DNA of 64,000 bases from Lepturacanthus savala (taxonomy: Eukaryota > Chordata > Actinopteri > Scombriformes > Trichiuridae): the NCBI GenBank assembly GCA_030544235.1, contig CM060463.1, positions 31,703,920-31,767,919 of the forward strand. The letters are read 5' to 3'. Below, in pieces: positions 24,746-37,570 of this stretch. The first letter of the stretch is position 1, and each line of letters begins with the position of its first letter. Under the pieces are notes generated by a model. That model searched no databases and had not been told where the DNA came from. It saw only the letters and a list, made by a program, of their open reading frames with translations. Made by a program: the position numbers and the translations under genes.

Positions 24746-27543
24746 CTTCGAAAAATGCTATACAAAACAAACTTACCTTGCCTCTATTTACTCACACAAA
24801 CTATCCATCAAAATGCAGCTCTGGTATCAATGTGTTCTGATCTTTCATTTCCCCTGATCTCTATGGTATTATATTCCAGGCAGAATATTCAGGTCTACCC
24901 TCCCATCTGTTTGGTCTAACATCGAAGGAATAAGGTGTTCGTCAACCTTGCCTATCTTGCTGCCATCAAACCATTCATCGTCCTTTATTGTTCAGTGCTC
25001 ATTAGCCCACTTGGGAAAGGCCTCCAATTAGGTATTAGCCACCAAGCCTCTTGCTTCCAATTCTCTTGCTGGAATATACTTGGTGATAAGAAAGCAGGGG
25101 AGACTGGTCTGCTTTAGTTGATGTGTAATTTGATTTGGAAAAATGCAACATTAATGTTCTTATGTATCTGTGGGGCACGATCTTCTTCACTAGTGATCTT
25201 TCTGTCACTTCAGTGTCAAAGATGTCAGTCAATCACTGTCCGATGTCTCATCTGATATTTATGTGATCTCGTCTGCCTGTTTGTGACATGAACAATAAAC
25301 ATCATTTCCCTCATGTAAGGCTTTTCTGAACCCTAGTTGTCCTGGGCCCTGGGTCAATGAAATGCGCAAAAAGCCCAACTAATCTGCTGGAATAATTAGT
25401 CAAAAATACACATTTGCAACATTTGATATTTTTACATAGTGGTCAAATATAATTTGACTTTCCCTCCCTATAATGCAAAAAATGGTTTGGCCTGCCATGC
25501 TATTGTAAACTTTCAAAATGGCCTGCTGTCACAAGCCAGGTGCTCATAAAAGAAGAGGGCGAACAATAGGTGTAAGAGACTTAATGGGTAGGTATTTGAA
25601 GAAAGATATTGAAGCGCCAGATGCAGTTGCAGCAAGTACAGCCCCACCTGCAATGCGGGTGTGAGGGTATTAATCGAGAGCAAGGTGAGACATCCATTTA
25701 GTCAGCTGAAACATCTGGCAAACACAGACACTAATGGCCACCACCTAGCTTTGACTTTAATATCCAGTTATTAGCTTTGATAAAAGCCTTACAAAACACG
25801 CCCCTCTGACAGAAACCACTGAATGTGGAGATGGAAGTAGTTGCCTGAGAGGAAAGACAGAGAGGAGGAGAGACCTAGCCTGCAGATGAGCATGGGGTGG
25901 GAGAGAAGAGGGAGGGAGGGAGACAGTGCCTGCCTTGGAGTCAGAGCTACCCTTTTAGTTAGCCTATTTGGATTAAATAATGTGTGGGAGAGGAGAACAT
26001 TCATTTGCGGGGGGCTTTGGTGATCATCCTGTCCTGGGCACGAGCAAGACACATGACAAGCCTGATCCCTATTGTATTTGCTACCATTGTACCACATATT
26101 GTCTGTGTCAGATACAGTGTGTCTGCATCTGAGAAAAATTGCTCTTGAAATGAATATGTCCTGGGGCAGGGACTAATAAGTACAATGCCTGTGGAACACA
26201 CGCATCACAAACTGCATTTGTTGTGAAAATTTGCATCCTAAATACAAGACATTTCTAATCCATGGTATAGAATATTAAGTCGAGCTAACTGATCTCTCTT
26301 GACAGAATCTATTAGTAAACCTCTGCTTCCACTGTATTGCTTAGTCAGCCATTGCAGAAAATAAATTAGGAAAAATCACAGTCAAGTGCAGGATGAGAAA
26401 TAGAAGTGAGAAATATTTTGAAACACACTGCATTCATTTAAACTTCGCAAATCAAAGTGAGAAAATTGTTTTATTGTTTTATGATTGCTTTGACTTCATT
26501 GTGCAAAAATCCTGATATGAGATTATTATTCCCCCATAAACTATACCCCATGGATGTGTTAAGAAGAACTGGATATCAGACGGAAAAATGGCCGTTGTTC
26601 ACATCAATGGAAGTTGCCTGCCTGTTGCGTAAGTCAAGAAAGTTCCTGACTTACTTTTGCATTATGCAACCCATAGAGACATAGTGTCATTCACCATGAT
26701 GCTTTGGGGCCTCCCATCATGCCCCAGGGTGACAAGATCATTCAAATCACAAAAAACTCACTTTTAAGTTGTCGAATTCTCTTTTACGACCACATTAAAA
26801 TGTTCAGAAAAAAATGTATTAATTAATTAAAAAAGAAACTTCCTCACACCTAAGACACTGCACAACTGTACTGCCGTCTCTGACTCTGGGAGCTGCCATG
26901 TAGCACCACAGGCCGGCATTTGTCGACCAACTGCTGGGAGAAAAGAGCGAGCCCCATCCATACCTGCTGTGCTTCAACTCAGCATACAGTGTGAATACAG
27001 TGAGTGTGTTTGGCTAATGGAGCTAACAGCTAAGCTAATAGATCTAGGAGATAACAAGGTGTGTGCTCAGTGCAGGTAGTAATACAGGTACTAAATAGGC
27101 TAACTACTGGAAAACAGTCTGTTCTGTGGCTGCATTGGATGTAGACCACAATCAAATTTTTGTATTTGTGATGAGCTTGGTCAGGTTATGTTTGAATATC
27201 AAAATTTATTACAGTGTACAGAAAACTCCTCTTTAAGTGGAGGAATGTGAAAACAGCTCTCATATAGTGGCATATTTTGCAGAGTCAGTATAGTCAAGGC
27301 AATACTTTTTAGGGGACATAGACATAGGAAAAACACAATCTTGAGTGGTGGGGAACTTTAATCAATTTAAAATGTTTGCAGACATGTCATGTTACTTAAA
27401 CATTATTGAACCAAGAGCAGCGATGCAACATAATAATTTATCACCTCAGTGCAACAAAAAGCTGTTAGAAAATGCTTCAGGCAGTTTCCAAGGAGGCCAA
27501 TGCAGTAAGTATTGAATTATAGGGTCATGACAGGGATTTAGAT
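24746..27543. other. Intergenic, no gene seen
   Basis: No recognised repeat boundary or exon. A GA-rich stretch lies near 25840-25925. The segment 25600-25830 is repeat-poor and of mixed composition. Confidence 0.45.
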
Positions 27544-27665
27544 CAGTGGTGTATGAAGTACCTGAAAGCCACACTTGAGTAAAAGTACAGATATCTTACC
27601 AGAAAATGACTTTGGTAGAAGTTAAAGTCACATGTTAGAATATTACTTGAGTAAAAATATTATGT
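27544..27665 (+). mobile_element. Tol2-like hAT terminus (MITE fragment)
   Basis: Begins CAGTGGTGTATGAAGTA and continues with ACTTGAGTAAAAGTACAGAT and repeated ACTTGAGTAAAA blocks. This matches the terminal and subterminal pattern of Tol2-related fish hAT elements, whose ends begin CAG(A/T)GGTG and carry GTAC/GAGTAAAAGT repeats. Similar GTAAAAGTA sequence at 28265-28325 may be the other side of the same element with unrelated DNA between. No matching right terminus was found. Confidence 0.6.
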
Positions 27666-29354
27666 CCTTTGGTTTGTTTTATAATTGTGATATGGTTTGT
27701 GTAGGCCTACACTTCGTTGTCTCCATTTTACACTCTTTCAGCTCAACAGATTACCTGGTTGAAATCTCCAGTCAAGAATCCTATCATGTCTCACTTCGTC
27801 CTCTTTAAATAATCCCTTGTATCTATGTTCTCGCACTTTCTTTTGTTTGGTGCCTGTGCTGTGGCAGGTCCAGTGTTTTTGGTACATATTTCCGTTTAAG
27901 TTAGGAGCTTCTAGTTTTGATTGTTCATTGAATTTATTTACATTGATGTAGTAATTCCCTTGTTCAGTTCACTAGCTTAGTGGGGGCACCATCCCACATA
28001 TTTAAGGGCACTCTTTAAGTGTCTGTAAATTGGTGGTGGGTTTTTTGTTTATGTGTTTTGTTTGGTGCCACCCTCATTACCCTTTTTGTTCCCTATGTTG
28101 CTCTGGATTTGCTCTTCTGATAAAAAATAAAGAGAACTATGCAACTCAAGAGGGGGTTGTGTGTCTGTGCCCTCAGTTGACTGATCTGTTTATTTAATGC
28201 TGCTCTTGTCATTTGACCTTAGGGGGTACTGTAACAACAAGTCTTATAGTTTTATGATATAAAATGTACTTAGACTTTGGAAGTAAAAGTAGCCTATAAG
28301 TAAATGATGGTAATAAAAAGTGAAGCAGAATTTGGAGAATTATAAACTTTCTTCACATTTACATTCAAATTTCCACACCACAGCTGTTAATGCTAGATAT
28401 TGAACAAGAAATTCCAAACCATTTGTGATATCATAGGTCATGCTTGAATCATGTCGTTTGCTGCCGGAGAAGTACGTGCTGACGCCATCGTGTCATTGAG
28501 TGTCCTCGTGTAGGAGAGAAAACTCGTTCAAATACAACACTTTCCAGAGAACAGAGTGAGACAGAGAAAGAAGACATCAGGCTGATCTCTGAGAGAAAAC
28601 TCTTGCTTTATTGATGGTTAACAGTCTCGAAAATAGACAAAGAGACAATAGCCATGTCACTAGGAAATCTGTTTGGGAAAGATTGGAGCTGTTTTGTTTT
28701 GAAGGATGTAGATTCCCCTGTGCATGCAAGCCTGAATGTAGTATAGAACACCATGGTCTGTACAACAGTAATACAATAATTTGAAAATTGCTATACAATG
28801 GTTATTATAGAGCAGATTAACTACAAATGCCAGAAACTCCTACCTCACCAGCACCTGTACTATTTGTCTGTTTATCTGTGTACATTCTTGAAACTTGATG
28901 GTAAGATGTAGAATTGGCCAAGGATGAGCCCATTATGTTTTGGGGCAAATCCAATTATATAGTTGAATGAAAAGAGAAACTTTCCCAAACAGGGACATCC
29001 CAAGTACAAAATAGATTGTGCACAGCATGATATTCATTACCAATTAATTAAATAATCGTTAATTTCCTTGTCAGCCTCTAAAGCATCAAGTCATTACATG
29101 AGACCACTGAATTTGAGACCTTGGGTGAGCCTTGTTACAACCATTCTGAACATGCTCATCAAGTGCAACCCGGTTGCAGGTCACCTATTACCTAGGAGTC
29201 TCCATCCAACTCATCTACATGTGCAAGCTACCCAGAAGATGCTATCTGGAGAGGAAATGAAAGTCATTCTCATCCTGTACTAGTACTTTGAATAATGAGT
29301 GTGAGACCTCATCATTCATAATGACACTGATCATCTATAACAGTTTGAGATGTG

Positions 29355-29386
<32 letters not shown>

Positions 29387-30479
29387 AATCTTATGTAGAA
29401 ATGCCCTCTTTTTCAATTCTGATTTCTGTGGATTTACTGGCTTTAACCTTTAATGGTGACAGATAATAGGTTTGTCATTGGGAAGCTTCCTCCCTCCCAC
29501 ATAAAGAACCTTTAAAAGAGATATATTGCTGGCCTCTTGCTGATGAAGTCTGCAGTGTTTTGGGATTATATCTCAATTCATTCTCATTTACCTTCCCACG
29601 GGTCTCTAATTTGAATGACCCTGACAGGATCATTAAAGCAAAGGTTATCAACTCTGCCAGTAGATGAGATGTGTCCTTCCTTAAAGCACTGAGAACTGGT
29701 TGCCTTGTTCTCCTTCACTGTTACCTGGTAATCAACTCTTAAAGCTACAGACCCTCAGTGGTGGGTCTAAATAGAGCCTATATGCTTTGGATATATTCGA
29801 GTGGTTCCAGATTTAAACATATACATAAATATATGTTTGGGTTACAGTGATATATTTTTTCAACAATCAAGATCAACATGACTGAGAGAAACACATCTTA
29901 AGAATATCAAATTACTGTCTGTTAAACTCTTATCAATGTTAACTTTACCACTACTGGTGTTACTTGTTAATTAATTATCTCTTTAAGTGTCATATTAACA
30001 CTGCCCATTTTGCTGTGTACACTGTGAACAAACTAGTATTGAAAAAAAAATAATCCACTATATTAATTTTATTTCAATGAACTTAATTAATTTAGGTGTT
30101 AACAATTGAAACAATTGTTTGTTCACTATGTTATATTTTCAGTGTAGTCTGCTTTCAGACAGAGATGGTCCTGGTCTCGGAAGCTTGGGCTTTCTGGTGA
30201 ACCAGCCCATGTTCACACCAGTTTAAGTGAAACCAAAGTGGAAGGATGGTCCTCCTGGGTTAGGGTGAACCCAGGCTTGGCCAGCTCAAGTTCTTCAAGT
30301 ACTTTTGCTGCCTTACCATTTTTCTTAAAACTCTGCAGATGCCCAAATCACCACCAAACAATGGTTTCCGTGGCAGACCATTGCAAACTGTTCTTTTCCA
30401 TATTGTCACTCCAGTTCAACAATGAAGTGTCCACTAATGATGTCACGGTTTCTAGGGAGAAAAACTTTGGTTGCACTGT
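27666..30479. other. Intergenic; polyA tract
   Basis: No gene recognised. An AATAAA near 28126 lies in a stretch (27690-28220) that could be an LTR-like insert within the Tol2-like MITE, but I could not delimit it. A 29-base poly-A tract is at 29357-29385. Sequence near 30150-30290 has GAACCA/GGTTCA-rich repeats that recur at 30755-30860 and may be the split halves of one MITE. Confidence 0.4.
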
Positions 30480-30756
30480 TACTTTGTTTACTGCACTGTA
30501 TGTTCTGCACTGCATGTTCTTGTAATTTTTTACTTTTCCCTTTTTAATCAACTGTTTTTAAATTATATCGTGCTTGTTTTTCTTTTGGTTTTAATTTTAT
30601 TTTCTTCATTTTTAATCTTATTTAATTTTAATTAAATTACATGTTCCCCTTTTTAATTTAAATGTTTTTACATTGTATCTTGTTGCTTTTAATGTTTAAC
30701 GTATAGCACTCTGAATTATCTTGTTGTTGAAATGAGCTATACAAATAAACTTGCCT
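30480..30756 (+). mobile_element. LINE-type 3' tail (CR1/L2-like)
   Basis: An AT-rich 3' untranslated-like segment ends GCTATACAAATAAACTTGCC followed by CTTGCCTTG. A GCTATACAAATAAA block followed by short tandem TTGCC units is characteristic of 3' ends of fish CR1/L2-type LINEs and the SINEs that share their tails. No coding part is attached. It appears inserted between two halves of a GAACC-rich repeat. Confidence 0.45.
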
Positions 30757-33700
30757 TGCCTTGGGAACCATCTTTTCAGGTTCCAAAAAAACGTTACTGG
30801 AACCAGCACAGAGACCTGCCGGTGTGAAACCCCTTATAGATAGCTCATTTGGTGTGGTTCTCTACGAAACCTACTATATGCTATCTGCTAAGCAACTAGC
30901 CACTATAACCAGACCATACTATAGTATACTAATAGTATGGACTGGCTGGCATTTCTTATTTTTCTATAGAGGGAAAAAAAAAACCATTCTGGTTTGTTTG
31001 CATGCAAAAAATCACAATTGTCTTATGTAATGCTGAGGATGCAGTGACTGTTGACTGATATGAACTGTACTGATAAATATAATCATTATATTTTGTCATT
31101 TTCAGCATCTAGAATGCTAGTTCTAATGTTCATGTCAACTCATTATGCAAGTTTGTATGTTTTTTTTTTCCTGAGAAGATGGTTCTCTTAATACAAAACC
31201 TCATAGAAAAGACATTTGATATGACAATTCTAACATCACATTCTCATGTGAAATGAATATGAAATGAAACAAAAGTGGCCTGTATTGAATTGTTGTTCTG
31301 TATGTAAGTCGAGATTAAATGTATTTTCCTTTACTGCTTTGGGTCCTGTCTAAGTTGATTTCTCATTTTGAAAAACAGAGTCTGTCTCATCTTTATTATC
31401 ATTTTTTTCACAACCACACAAAATGGTCCCTTAAGCCTTTTTTCCATATTATACTATATTATATTCCATAAACTTTCATTGTTATTTCTAGTTTGTATTT
31501 GTTTTGCAAAATGTTGTGTTTTACCCCCCGAGCTTCGAGTGAAATGTCTTCATGTTACTATAGGCTACTTTTTTGTTCTTTTACTTGTGTCTGATATAAG
31601 GACACAAATAAAAGAACTTCACATTACAATGCTTAGGAATTGCAAATTACAAGCTGTGTGGGTTGAAAAATTTATTAAGTCAAGATCTGAATTCCCATGA
31701 TAAGTTACATTATTCATAGAGAGGTGAACACAGGGGGAATACAGCACTATAACACTGAATAAAAAAATTGCCAATGACTTTGACTATTATAATGAAATTG
31801 TGTCTGGTTCAAAGGCCAGACATTCTGGTTATTGTGCTATAAAGTAATTGCAGACTTTGGTGTGTCAATTTTAAATGCATCAATTATGCTTATTTTTGGA
31901 CTTCTTCAAAACATCTTTTTTTTCTTTTCTTTGATCTCATTTCTCCTTAAATGGGTGCATGCATGTAAAGCCCTAATAGTACAGAACATTGTTTCTCTCT
32001 GTTTTCTCATCTACCTGTGTTCTGAATCTAACTTTTATACACAAAGTGAAATGCAAATTCTCAACAACCTACTCTCAAGGTGCTGAAATTTGGCAACAGT
32101 TAATCTGATGTGAATCAGTACTCTGTTGTACCACCGTAATTCGGTCGATACTCAACCCTAATTAACATCCCTATTCACAACGGTAGCATTATCAGGGAAG
32201 CAGGTGTGTCTCCAGGATGCATGGATAGAGAGCTTACTGCATCCTTTTGGATTTGAATTTGCCAGAGACCCATTTACATCCCAGGAACATTATGTGCATG
32301 TGTATATGTGAATTATTCTTTTGTTGTCTGACAGGTTGAAAGCCTCAGTGATTTAATGTGTGTCCACAGGATGAAATGAATGAGAAGCAAACAAATGCTG
32401 ACAGACTAGATTATCATTTTAATGTAAACCCTGTTTATGACCATACAGATTCAATTCAGAGGAAACTACAGCAAGGTAGTGAAATGTGTCTTTCTTCCCT
32501 TGTTTGTTTCAGTGTTGTGCACTGCGTTAGCAAAACCCCTGTTGTGTGATCAGGACAGCCATGCACTATTTCAATGGAAAATGCAAATGAGTTCAATTCA
32601 TCTCAGACAGATCCTTGCCCACCTTTTCTCATTCTGTCATATTGATTGGCAGACTTATATTAGTGTTTTTCCATTTGTTTCTTTGGTTCAAGAAGAAATG
32701 CTCTCTGTTGAATTTCACCCATGCTAACCACATGAGAGCCACTTGAATTAAAACCAGAGGTTGGCCCACCGTTTTCTCGATGAAGGAGATCTTGATGGTG
32801 CTCCTCGGGTCAATTTCAATCAGCACAAGGCTCACAATGGTTGAGCCCTTTGCATTAGCTTCTATCTTGTTTTTTTCCCCTTTTCCCCCCATTTCTCTCC
32901 TTCTGCATGACAGTATGTCTAGAAATGGGAGTTTATAGCCATTTACCCAATCCCATTACACCGCTCGTACATCACACTTGACAGTGAATTCATGATGAAA
33001 GAGTAAGGATATGGTGATTAATCTACTTTTAATTACTCAATCATCCTTGTCTGAAGAGTTGCTTGAGGTCAGAATTCCATACCCTTGACAAAAGGTGACT
33101 GATCTTTGTAGTTGTAGTATGTGATGGAATCGGCTCACTGAAGAACAGCAGAGTGTGGTAAAAATTCATATTTTAGAACCAGTGTTAAATTTCTTTTGGA
33201 TTCTTCACAATTGCTTTAAGTTGTTTATTTATGATTTCTCTAATAAGAGGAATAATGCATTTCAATGTAGAGACTGACATATTCATAGATTTGTGTTAAT
33301 TAATAAATAAATAAATTCAATAAAGATCATCATTATTAGTAAAAGTTGTATATTTAATTGTGAAGTCCTTGGTTTCATTTGCCATGTTTGTTTATTCTAC
33401 AAAATAAAACTTAAATAAAACTTCAAAACTTAATTCTTATCACTTTATTTTTCTAATTTCATAGTTTCTTTAGAAGTGTCCTCTTACATACTGTGACAAT
33501 CTGTAAAACAATTTTTCCTTTTAGAGTTCTTTTGACAGGGTTCATCAAAAATTGCCAAATTGGCCACATAGAATGTGACAGCAATGCTGTAATTAATTTT
33601 ACCATTAACATCAAGAGAGTTAACCTGTTTAAATTTGTAACAGCTGATTTCTGATATTTATTCTAAACTTTCCCAACAACATCATTTACAGTTACCCTAC

Positions 33701-34470
33701 AGTATATTTAAGTTCTGCTGTTGATACTTGCACAATACAAAAAATGGCTAACTACAGTAAACCAACAACACATCAAAACCTGTCGGAATACTTAGTGTTT
33801 TTAACCTTAGTAAATTACTGCAGAATAGTAAAAATGCAGCTTCTTCAACAAACGTGTGTGACAAAGTGTCAAATTAAGTTCAGTTTTGTATATTACAAGT
33901 AATCAGAGCTCAGGTCTGCTTCATCAAACTAAATGAGATGAGGCAAACCTCTTTGAAGTAAATTCTTCCACTGATGAAGGAAAGGCACATTTCACTACAA
34001 GGCAATTCAAAGCACGTTACATGAAACATTAACCTGTTCCCCCCTAGCCCTATTTATCAGCCTACCTCTCTAAAATGACATGCCCAGACTTAATGCAGTA
34101 TATCTCCACAACTACAGGGGTTTTCTGAATGATCTTGGGTTTAAAATAAAGCTAACACCTGTAAGATAGTTGTATCAGTGCCAGAATCAAATTAAATTGT
34201 ACAATGTTAAAGTACTGTATATCCAGCTAGAATAAAGCACAAAAAAACAACAACATCTATTTAGGTTGAAAATTACAGGTTGGTAGCCCAATTCATCCAT
34301 GGAGCAGTAAAATAAAGTCTTTAATAAAGTAGTTGCACAAAATGTCCTTATAAGGTGAACCAGACCAATTTTAGAGATGTTTTAGTACAGGTATGTCCGG
34401 ACAGACACATTTCAGCACATTTGGAACATTCTCAAACATTGCAATAATAATTACACACGATTACATATAT
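30757..34470. other. Intergenic, no gene seen
   Basis: AT-rich with no recognised element ends. The segment 32730-32900 contains an 87-codon minus-strand open frame without a known domain. It is repeat-poor and could be conserved non-coding DNA. Bases 34463-34470 (ACATATAT) are the left flank repeat of the following LINE. Confidence 0.45.
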
Positions 34471-35039
34471 TGACCGGCGGATCGGTGCGGCGTCTGCAGT
34501 GATGCGGGCCCTGCATCGGTCCGTCGTGGTGAAGAAGGAGCTGAGCCGAAAGGCGAAGCTCCTGATTTACCAGTCAGTCTACGTTCCTACCCTCACCTAT
34601 GGTCACGAGCTTTGGGTAGTGACCGAAAGAACGAGATCGCGAATACAAGCGGCCGAAATGGGTTTCCTTCGCCGGGTGGCTGGGCTCTCCCTTAGAGATA
34701 GGGTGAGAAGCTCGGTCATCCGCGAGGAGCTCAGAGTAGAACCGCTGCTCCTCCACATCGAGAGGAGCCAGTTGAGGTGGCTCGGGCATCTAGTGAGGAT
34801 GCCTCCTGGACGCCTCCCTGGTGAGGTGTTCCGGGCACGTCCCTCCGGGCGGCGGCCCCGGGGAAGACCCAGGACACGCTGGAGAGACTATGTCTCTCGG
34901 GTGGTCTGGGAACGCCTTGGGGTCCCCCCGGAAGAGCTGGAGGAAGTAGCTGGGGAGAGGGAAGTCTGGGCTTCCCTGCTGAAGCTGCTGCCCCCGCGAC
35001 CCGATTACGGATAAGCGGAAGAAGACGAGACGAGACGAG
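34471..35039 (+). mobile_element. 5'-truncated RTE-like LINE, 3' end
   Basis: Only the last part of a non-LTR retrotransposon is present, ending in a short pentanucleotide tail (GACGA repeats, 35024-35039). ACATATAT occurs just before the start (34463-34470) and at the end (35040-35047), consistent with a short target duplication. 5' truncation is the usual outcome of target-primed reverse transcription. GC content is well above the flanks. The reading frame is unbroken, so this is among the younger insertions. Confidence 0.78.
34499..35014 (+). pseudogene. C-terminal part of LINE reverse transcriptase ORF
   Basis: A 171-codon open frame with the hallmark C-terminal region of fish RTE-type LINE polyproteins: LTYGHELWVVTERTRSRIQ, FLRRVAGLSLRDRVRS, QLRWLGHLVRMPPGRL, then RGRPRTRWRDYVSR and a final proline-rich tail. 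The reverse-transcriptase catalytic core and endonuclease would lie upstream and are missing, so the fragment cannot act on its own. The frame extends a little upstream of the first start codon. I assign the clade as RTE-like from the HLVRMPPGRLPG and GRPRTRW signatures. Translation from this fragment would depend on chance transcription. Confidence 0.75.
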
Positions 35040-35258
35040 ACATATATATACACATTATGATTTGCTAAATAATCATTATCTAAAAGTACAATAATATTTA
35101 TAGGCACATATGCGTTGAGCTGGGATGTGTGTGTAAAGCTGGACGTGAGGAGCAACATTCACAGTGATATCTGTTGGTCAGTCTGGGTGATTGACAGTGT
35201 TGGACAAATATGATCACAAAAATATAGAAACTTACGGATTCATTCGCTATATGCTCAT

Positions 35259-35373
35259 TGTGGCAGTCTCGCTGCCCCCCGTGGGTTCCCCCGGCACTGA
35301 ACAGACCCACAACAAGTCCAGTTTTGGGTCTAAATGTCTTTTCCGTGCTTTATTTCAAAACACACACAGACAC
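35259..35373 (-). repeat. Inverted R-U5 fragment of the gypsy LTR
   Basis: Reverse complemented, this segment carries AATAAAGCACGG, then ACTTGTTGTGGGTCTGTTC, and ends GAGACTGCCACA. That is the 3' part of the copy 2 LTR (about 60045-60164). It abuts the forward-oriented U3 start (TGTGGAGGGG) at 35374 head to head, which a simple insertion cannot produce. Confidence 0.82.
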
Positions 35374-35471
35374 TGTGGAGGGGGGCGTGGTGCATCAGCT
35401 GCGGGAGAGAGGTGTGGGGAGGGCTCAGGGGAGCGGCGCCAGGTGAGAGTGATTGAGCAGTCGAGTACAGG
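35374..35471 (+). repeat. 5' LTR fragment (U3 start)
   Basis: Matches the first ~100 bases of the copy 2 LTRs. The sequence then jumps into gag, so the rest of the LTR, the primer-binding site and the gag start are deleted. Confidence 0.85.
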
Positions 35472-36293
35472 GACGACGCCCAGTCCTTCCTCGAAATGTT
35501 CGAGGCGACGGCATCGGCGTGCGGGTGGCCGGAGGCAGAGTGGGCCGTGCGCCTGCTGCCACTGCTGGCGGGGGACGCGCAGACAGCGGGGCTCGGCCTG
35601 CCTGCCTCCTCTCGGGGACAATACCGGGCCGTGAAGAGGGCTGTCCTCGACCGACTGGGGTATTCGGTGGAGGACTACCGGCGGAGGTTTCGAGGGGCGA
35701 AGCTGGGACCCACCGACCGGCCCTTCGTCCACGCCCAGCAGTTGAGGGACGCCGCCTACAGATGGCTGCAGCCGGGGGAGACCGCAGGCGAGGGGCAGCT
35801 GATGGACAACATAATCTTGGAGCAGTTCGTGGAGGGGCTGCCGGCGGGCACCCTGGAATGGGTGCACTGCCACCGCCCCGCCGACCTGGCGACGGCCGTC
35901 GCCCTCGCGGAGGACCATCTGGCCGTCCTCTCCCGGGGCCAGACATCGGAGGCGCGGCCAGTGTCCTCCGGCCGCAGGAGACCCGCCACAACACCTGGCC
36001 CCCCTCCCGAAACATCCACCCGTCCCACCCCTGCCCCTCGCACTAGCGTCCCCTCTCCTTTTTTCCCACAGGGTCCAGCCGCTACGGGCGCTGCTCCTAG
36101 CCTGCAGAGGGTCCCTCAGGCGGCAGGGCAGGAGTGCTGGAGGTGCGGGCAGCCCGGACATTTCCGCCGCGAGTGTCCGCTAATGGAGGTTGGGCAGGTG
36201 ATCCGGGTTGTCGGCCCACCGGCACCCTCCCCCGGTCCAGGAGAGACGTACAGCGTTCCGGTAAGGGACAGGGGATATGTGCACTGTGCTTAG
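35472..36293 (+). pseudogene. gag of gypsy copy 1 (5'-truncated)
   Basis: Gag would form the particle that packages element RNA. The open frame contains the capsid-like segment (WAVRLLPLLAGDAQT, YRAVKRAVLDRLG, LRDAAYRWLQPG, ILEQFVEGLP), a proline/threonine-rich linker, then one CCHC zinc knuckle (CWRCGQPGHFRREC, about 36136-36177) that would bind RNA. The N-terminus is lost to the upstream deletion. The frame ends at 36293, shortly after the junction of the protease deletion. This copy keeps about 165 bp between capsid and knuckle that copy 2 has lost, so the two copies carry different gag damage. Confidence 0.82.
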
Positions 36294-37189
36294 CGGTGAC
36301 GCGAGGTTGTCCGACGCTGCAGACGGGGAGGGGGAGCCGGCGGTGCCTCCACCGGAGGCTCCGCAGGTTCCCGTGTTTGACTCCACGGAAGATTTTCCAC
36401 TCGAGCAGTCTCGTGATGATACTCTGCGCTTTGCCTTTGACCAAGTGATACAAATTGATGGTCACATGGTGCGCCCTGACGCAGCGCTATCATATCCACA
36501 TTTTTCTTTGCGCAGGGACAGATTATACAGAGTGACTCGTGACACTCAGACAGGCGACATAATAACCCAGTTGTTGGTCCCGAAAAGCCGTCGGGAAATA
36601 GTTTTCCAGGCGGCTCATTACAACCCGATGGCTGGACACCTGGGATATGATAAAACACTGAACCGGATAATGGCCCGATTCTATTGGCCAGGCATTCGGG
36701 CAGACGTGCGCCGCTGGTGTGCGTCTTGTCCCGAATGCCAATTAGTTAACCCACCGGCCGTCCCGAGAGTGCCATTGCGCCCATTACTACTGGTTGAGGT
36801 CCCATTTGAACGTGTTGGGATGGACCTCATCGGGCCATTTCACCGGAGCGCACGGGGATATCGCTTTGTGTTAGTCCTGGTGGATTACGCAACGCGATAT
36901 CCAGAGGCAGTGCCGCTGCGCACCATCTCTGCAAAGAGTGTGGCGCAAGCGCTGTTTCAAGTTATCTCCCGAGTCGGGATCCCGAAAGAGATCCTGACTG
37001 ACCAGGGCACCCAGTTTATGTCACGAACACTGAGAGAACTGTACGGGTTATTGGGCATCAAGTCTATTCGAACCAGCATCTACCACCCTCAAACGGATGG
37101 CCTCGTGGAGCGCCTGAATAAGACCTTGAAGTCCATGATCCATAAGTTTGTGCATGATAATCATAATTGGGATAAATGGCTACATCCTC
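36277..37189 (+). pseudogene. Integrase N-terminus and catalytic core, copy 1
   Basis: Integrase would insert the element's DNA into the genome. The zinc-binding HHCC motif is present (HYNPMAGH, then CASC, with the first histidine near 36616), followed by the DDE core: D in GMDLIGPF (about 36823), D in ILTDQGTQF (about 37000) and E in DGLVERLN (about 37108). The second acidic pair has the usual D-35-E spacing. The frame runs into the SINE at 37190 and stops soon after (37213). Integrase resumes beyond the SINE. It lies upstream of RT, unlike a standard gypsy element. Confidence 0.88.
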
Positions 37190-37555
37190 GGGCGACACGG
37201 TGGCGCAGGGGTTAGCGCTGTTGCCTCACAGCAAGAAGGTCGCAGGTTCAAGACCTCCTTGGTCCGGGGTCTGGGACCTTTCTGTGTGGAGTTTGCATGT
37301 TCTCCCCGTGTCTGCGTGGGTTTTCACCGGGTACTCCGGCTTCCTCCCACAGTCCAAAAACATGCTCAGGTTAATTGGCAACTCTAAATTGCCCATAGGT
37401 GTGAGTGTGTGAGTGAATGGTGTGTGTGCCCCACGATTGGCTGGCGACCATCTGGGGTGTATCCCTGCCTCTCGCCGTAACGCGCTGGGATAGGCTCCAG
37501 CAGACCCCTGCGACCCTAATGAGGAATAAGCAGGTATAGAAAATGACTGACTGAC
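37190..37555 (+). mobile_element. tRNA-headed SINE inserted in integrase
   Basis: Best-preserved copy of this SINE. The head has a Pol III A box (TGGCGCAGGGG, 37201-37211) and B box (GGTTCAAGACC, 37245-37255) at tRNA-like spacing. Flanks TGGCTACATCCTC at 37177-37189 and 37556-37568 form a perfect 13-bp target duplication. The body carries the conserved GGAGTTTGCATGTTCTCCCC block and the tail ends CAGGTATAGAAAATGACTGA. The equivalent site of gypsy copy 2 (57836-57860) is empty. Confidence 0.93.
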
Positions 37556-37570
37556 TGGCTACATCCTCTG

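Noticed and set aside
32629..32892. Possible minus-strand exon (KGSTIVSLVLIEIDPRSTIK)
   Set aside because: It looks protein-like, but I recognise no family and found no convincing splice-site pair. Kept only as a possible conserved block.
35355..36161. Long minus-strand open frame (268 codons) opposite gag
   Set aside because: It is antisense to a recognisable gag in GC-rich sequence. Its Arg/Pro/Gly-rich product has no domain, so it is a shadow.
37190..37265. tRNA gene from A and B boxes
   Set aside because: The boxes belong to a SINE head. The sequence does not fold as a mature tRNA and is followed by the common SINE body.
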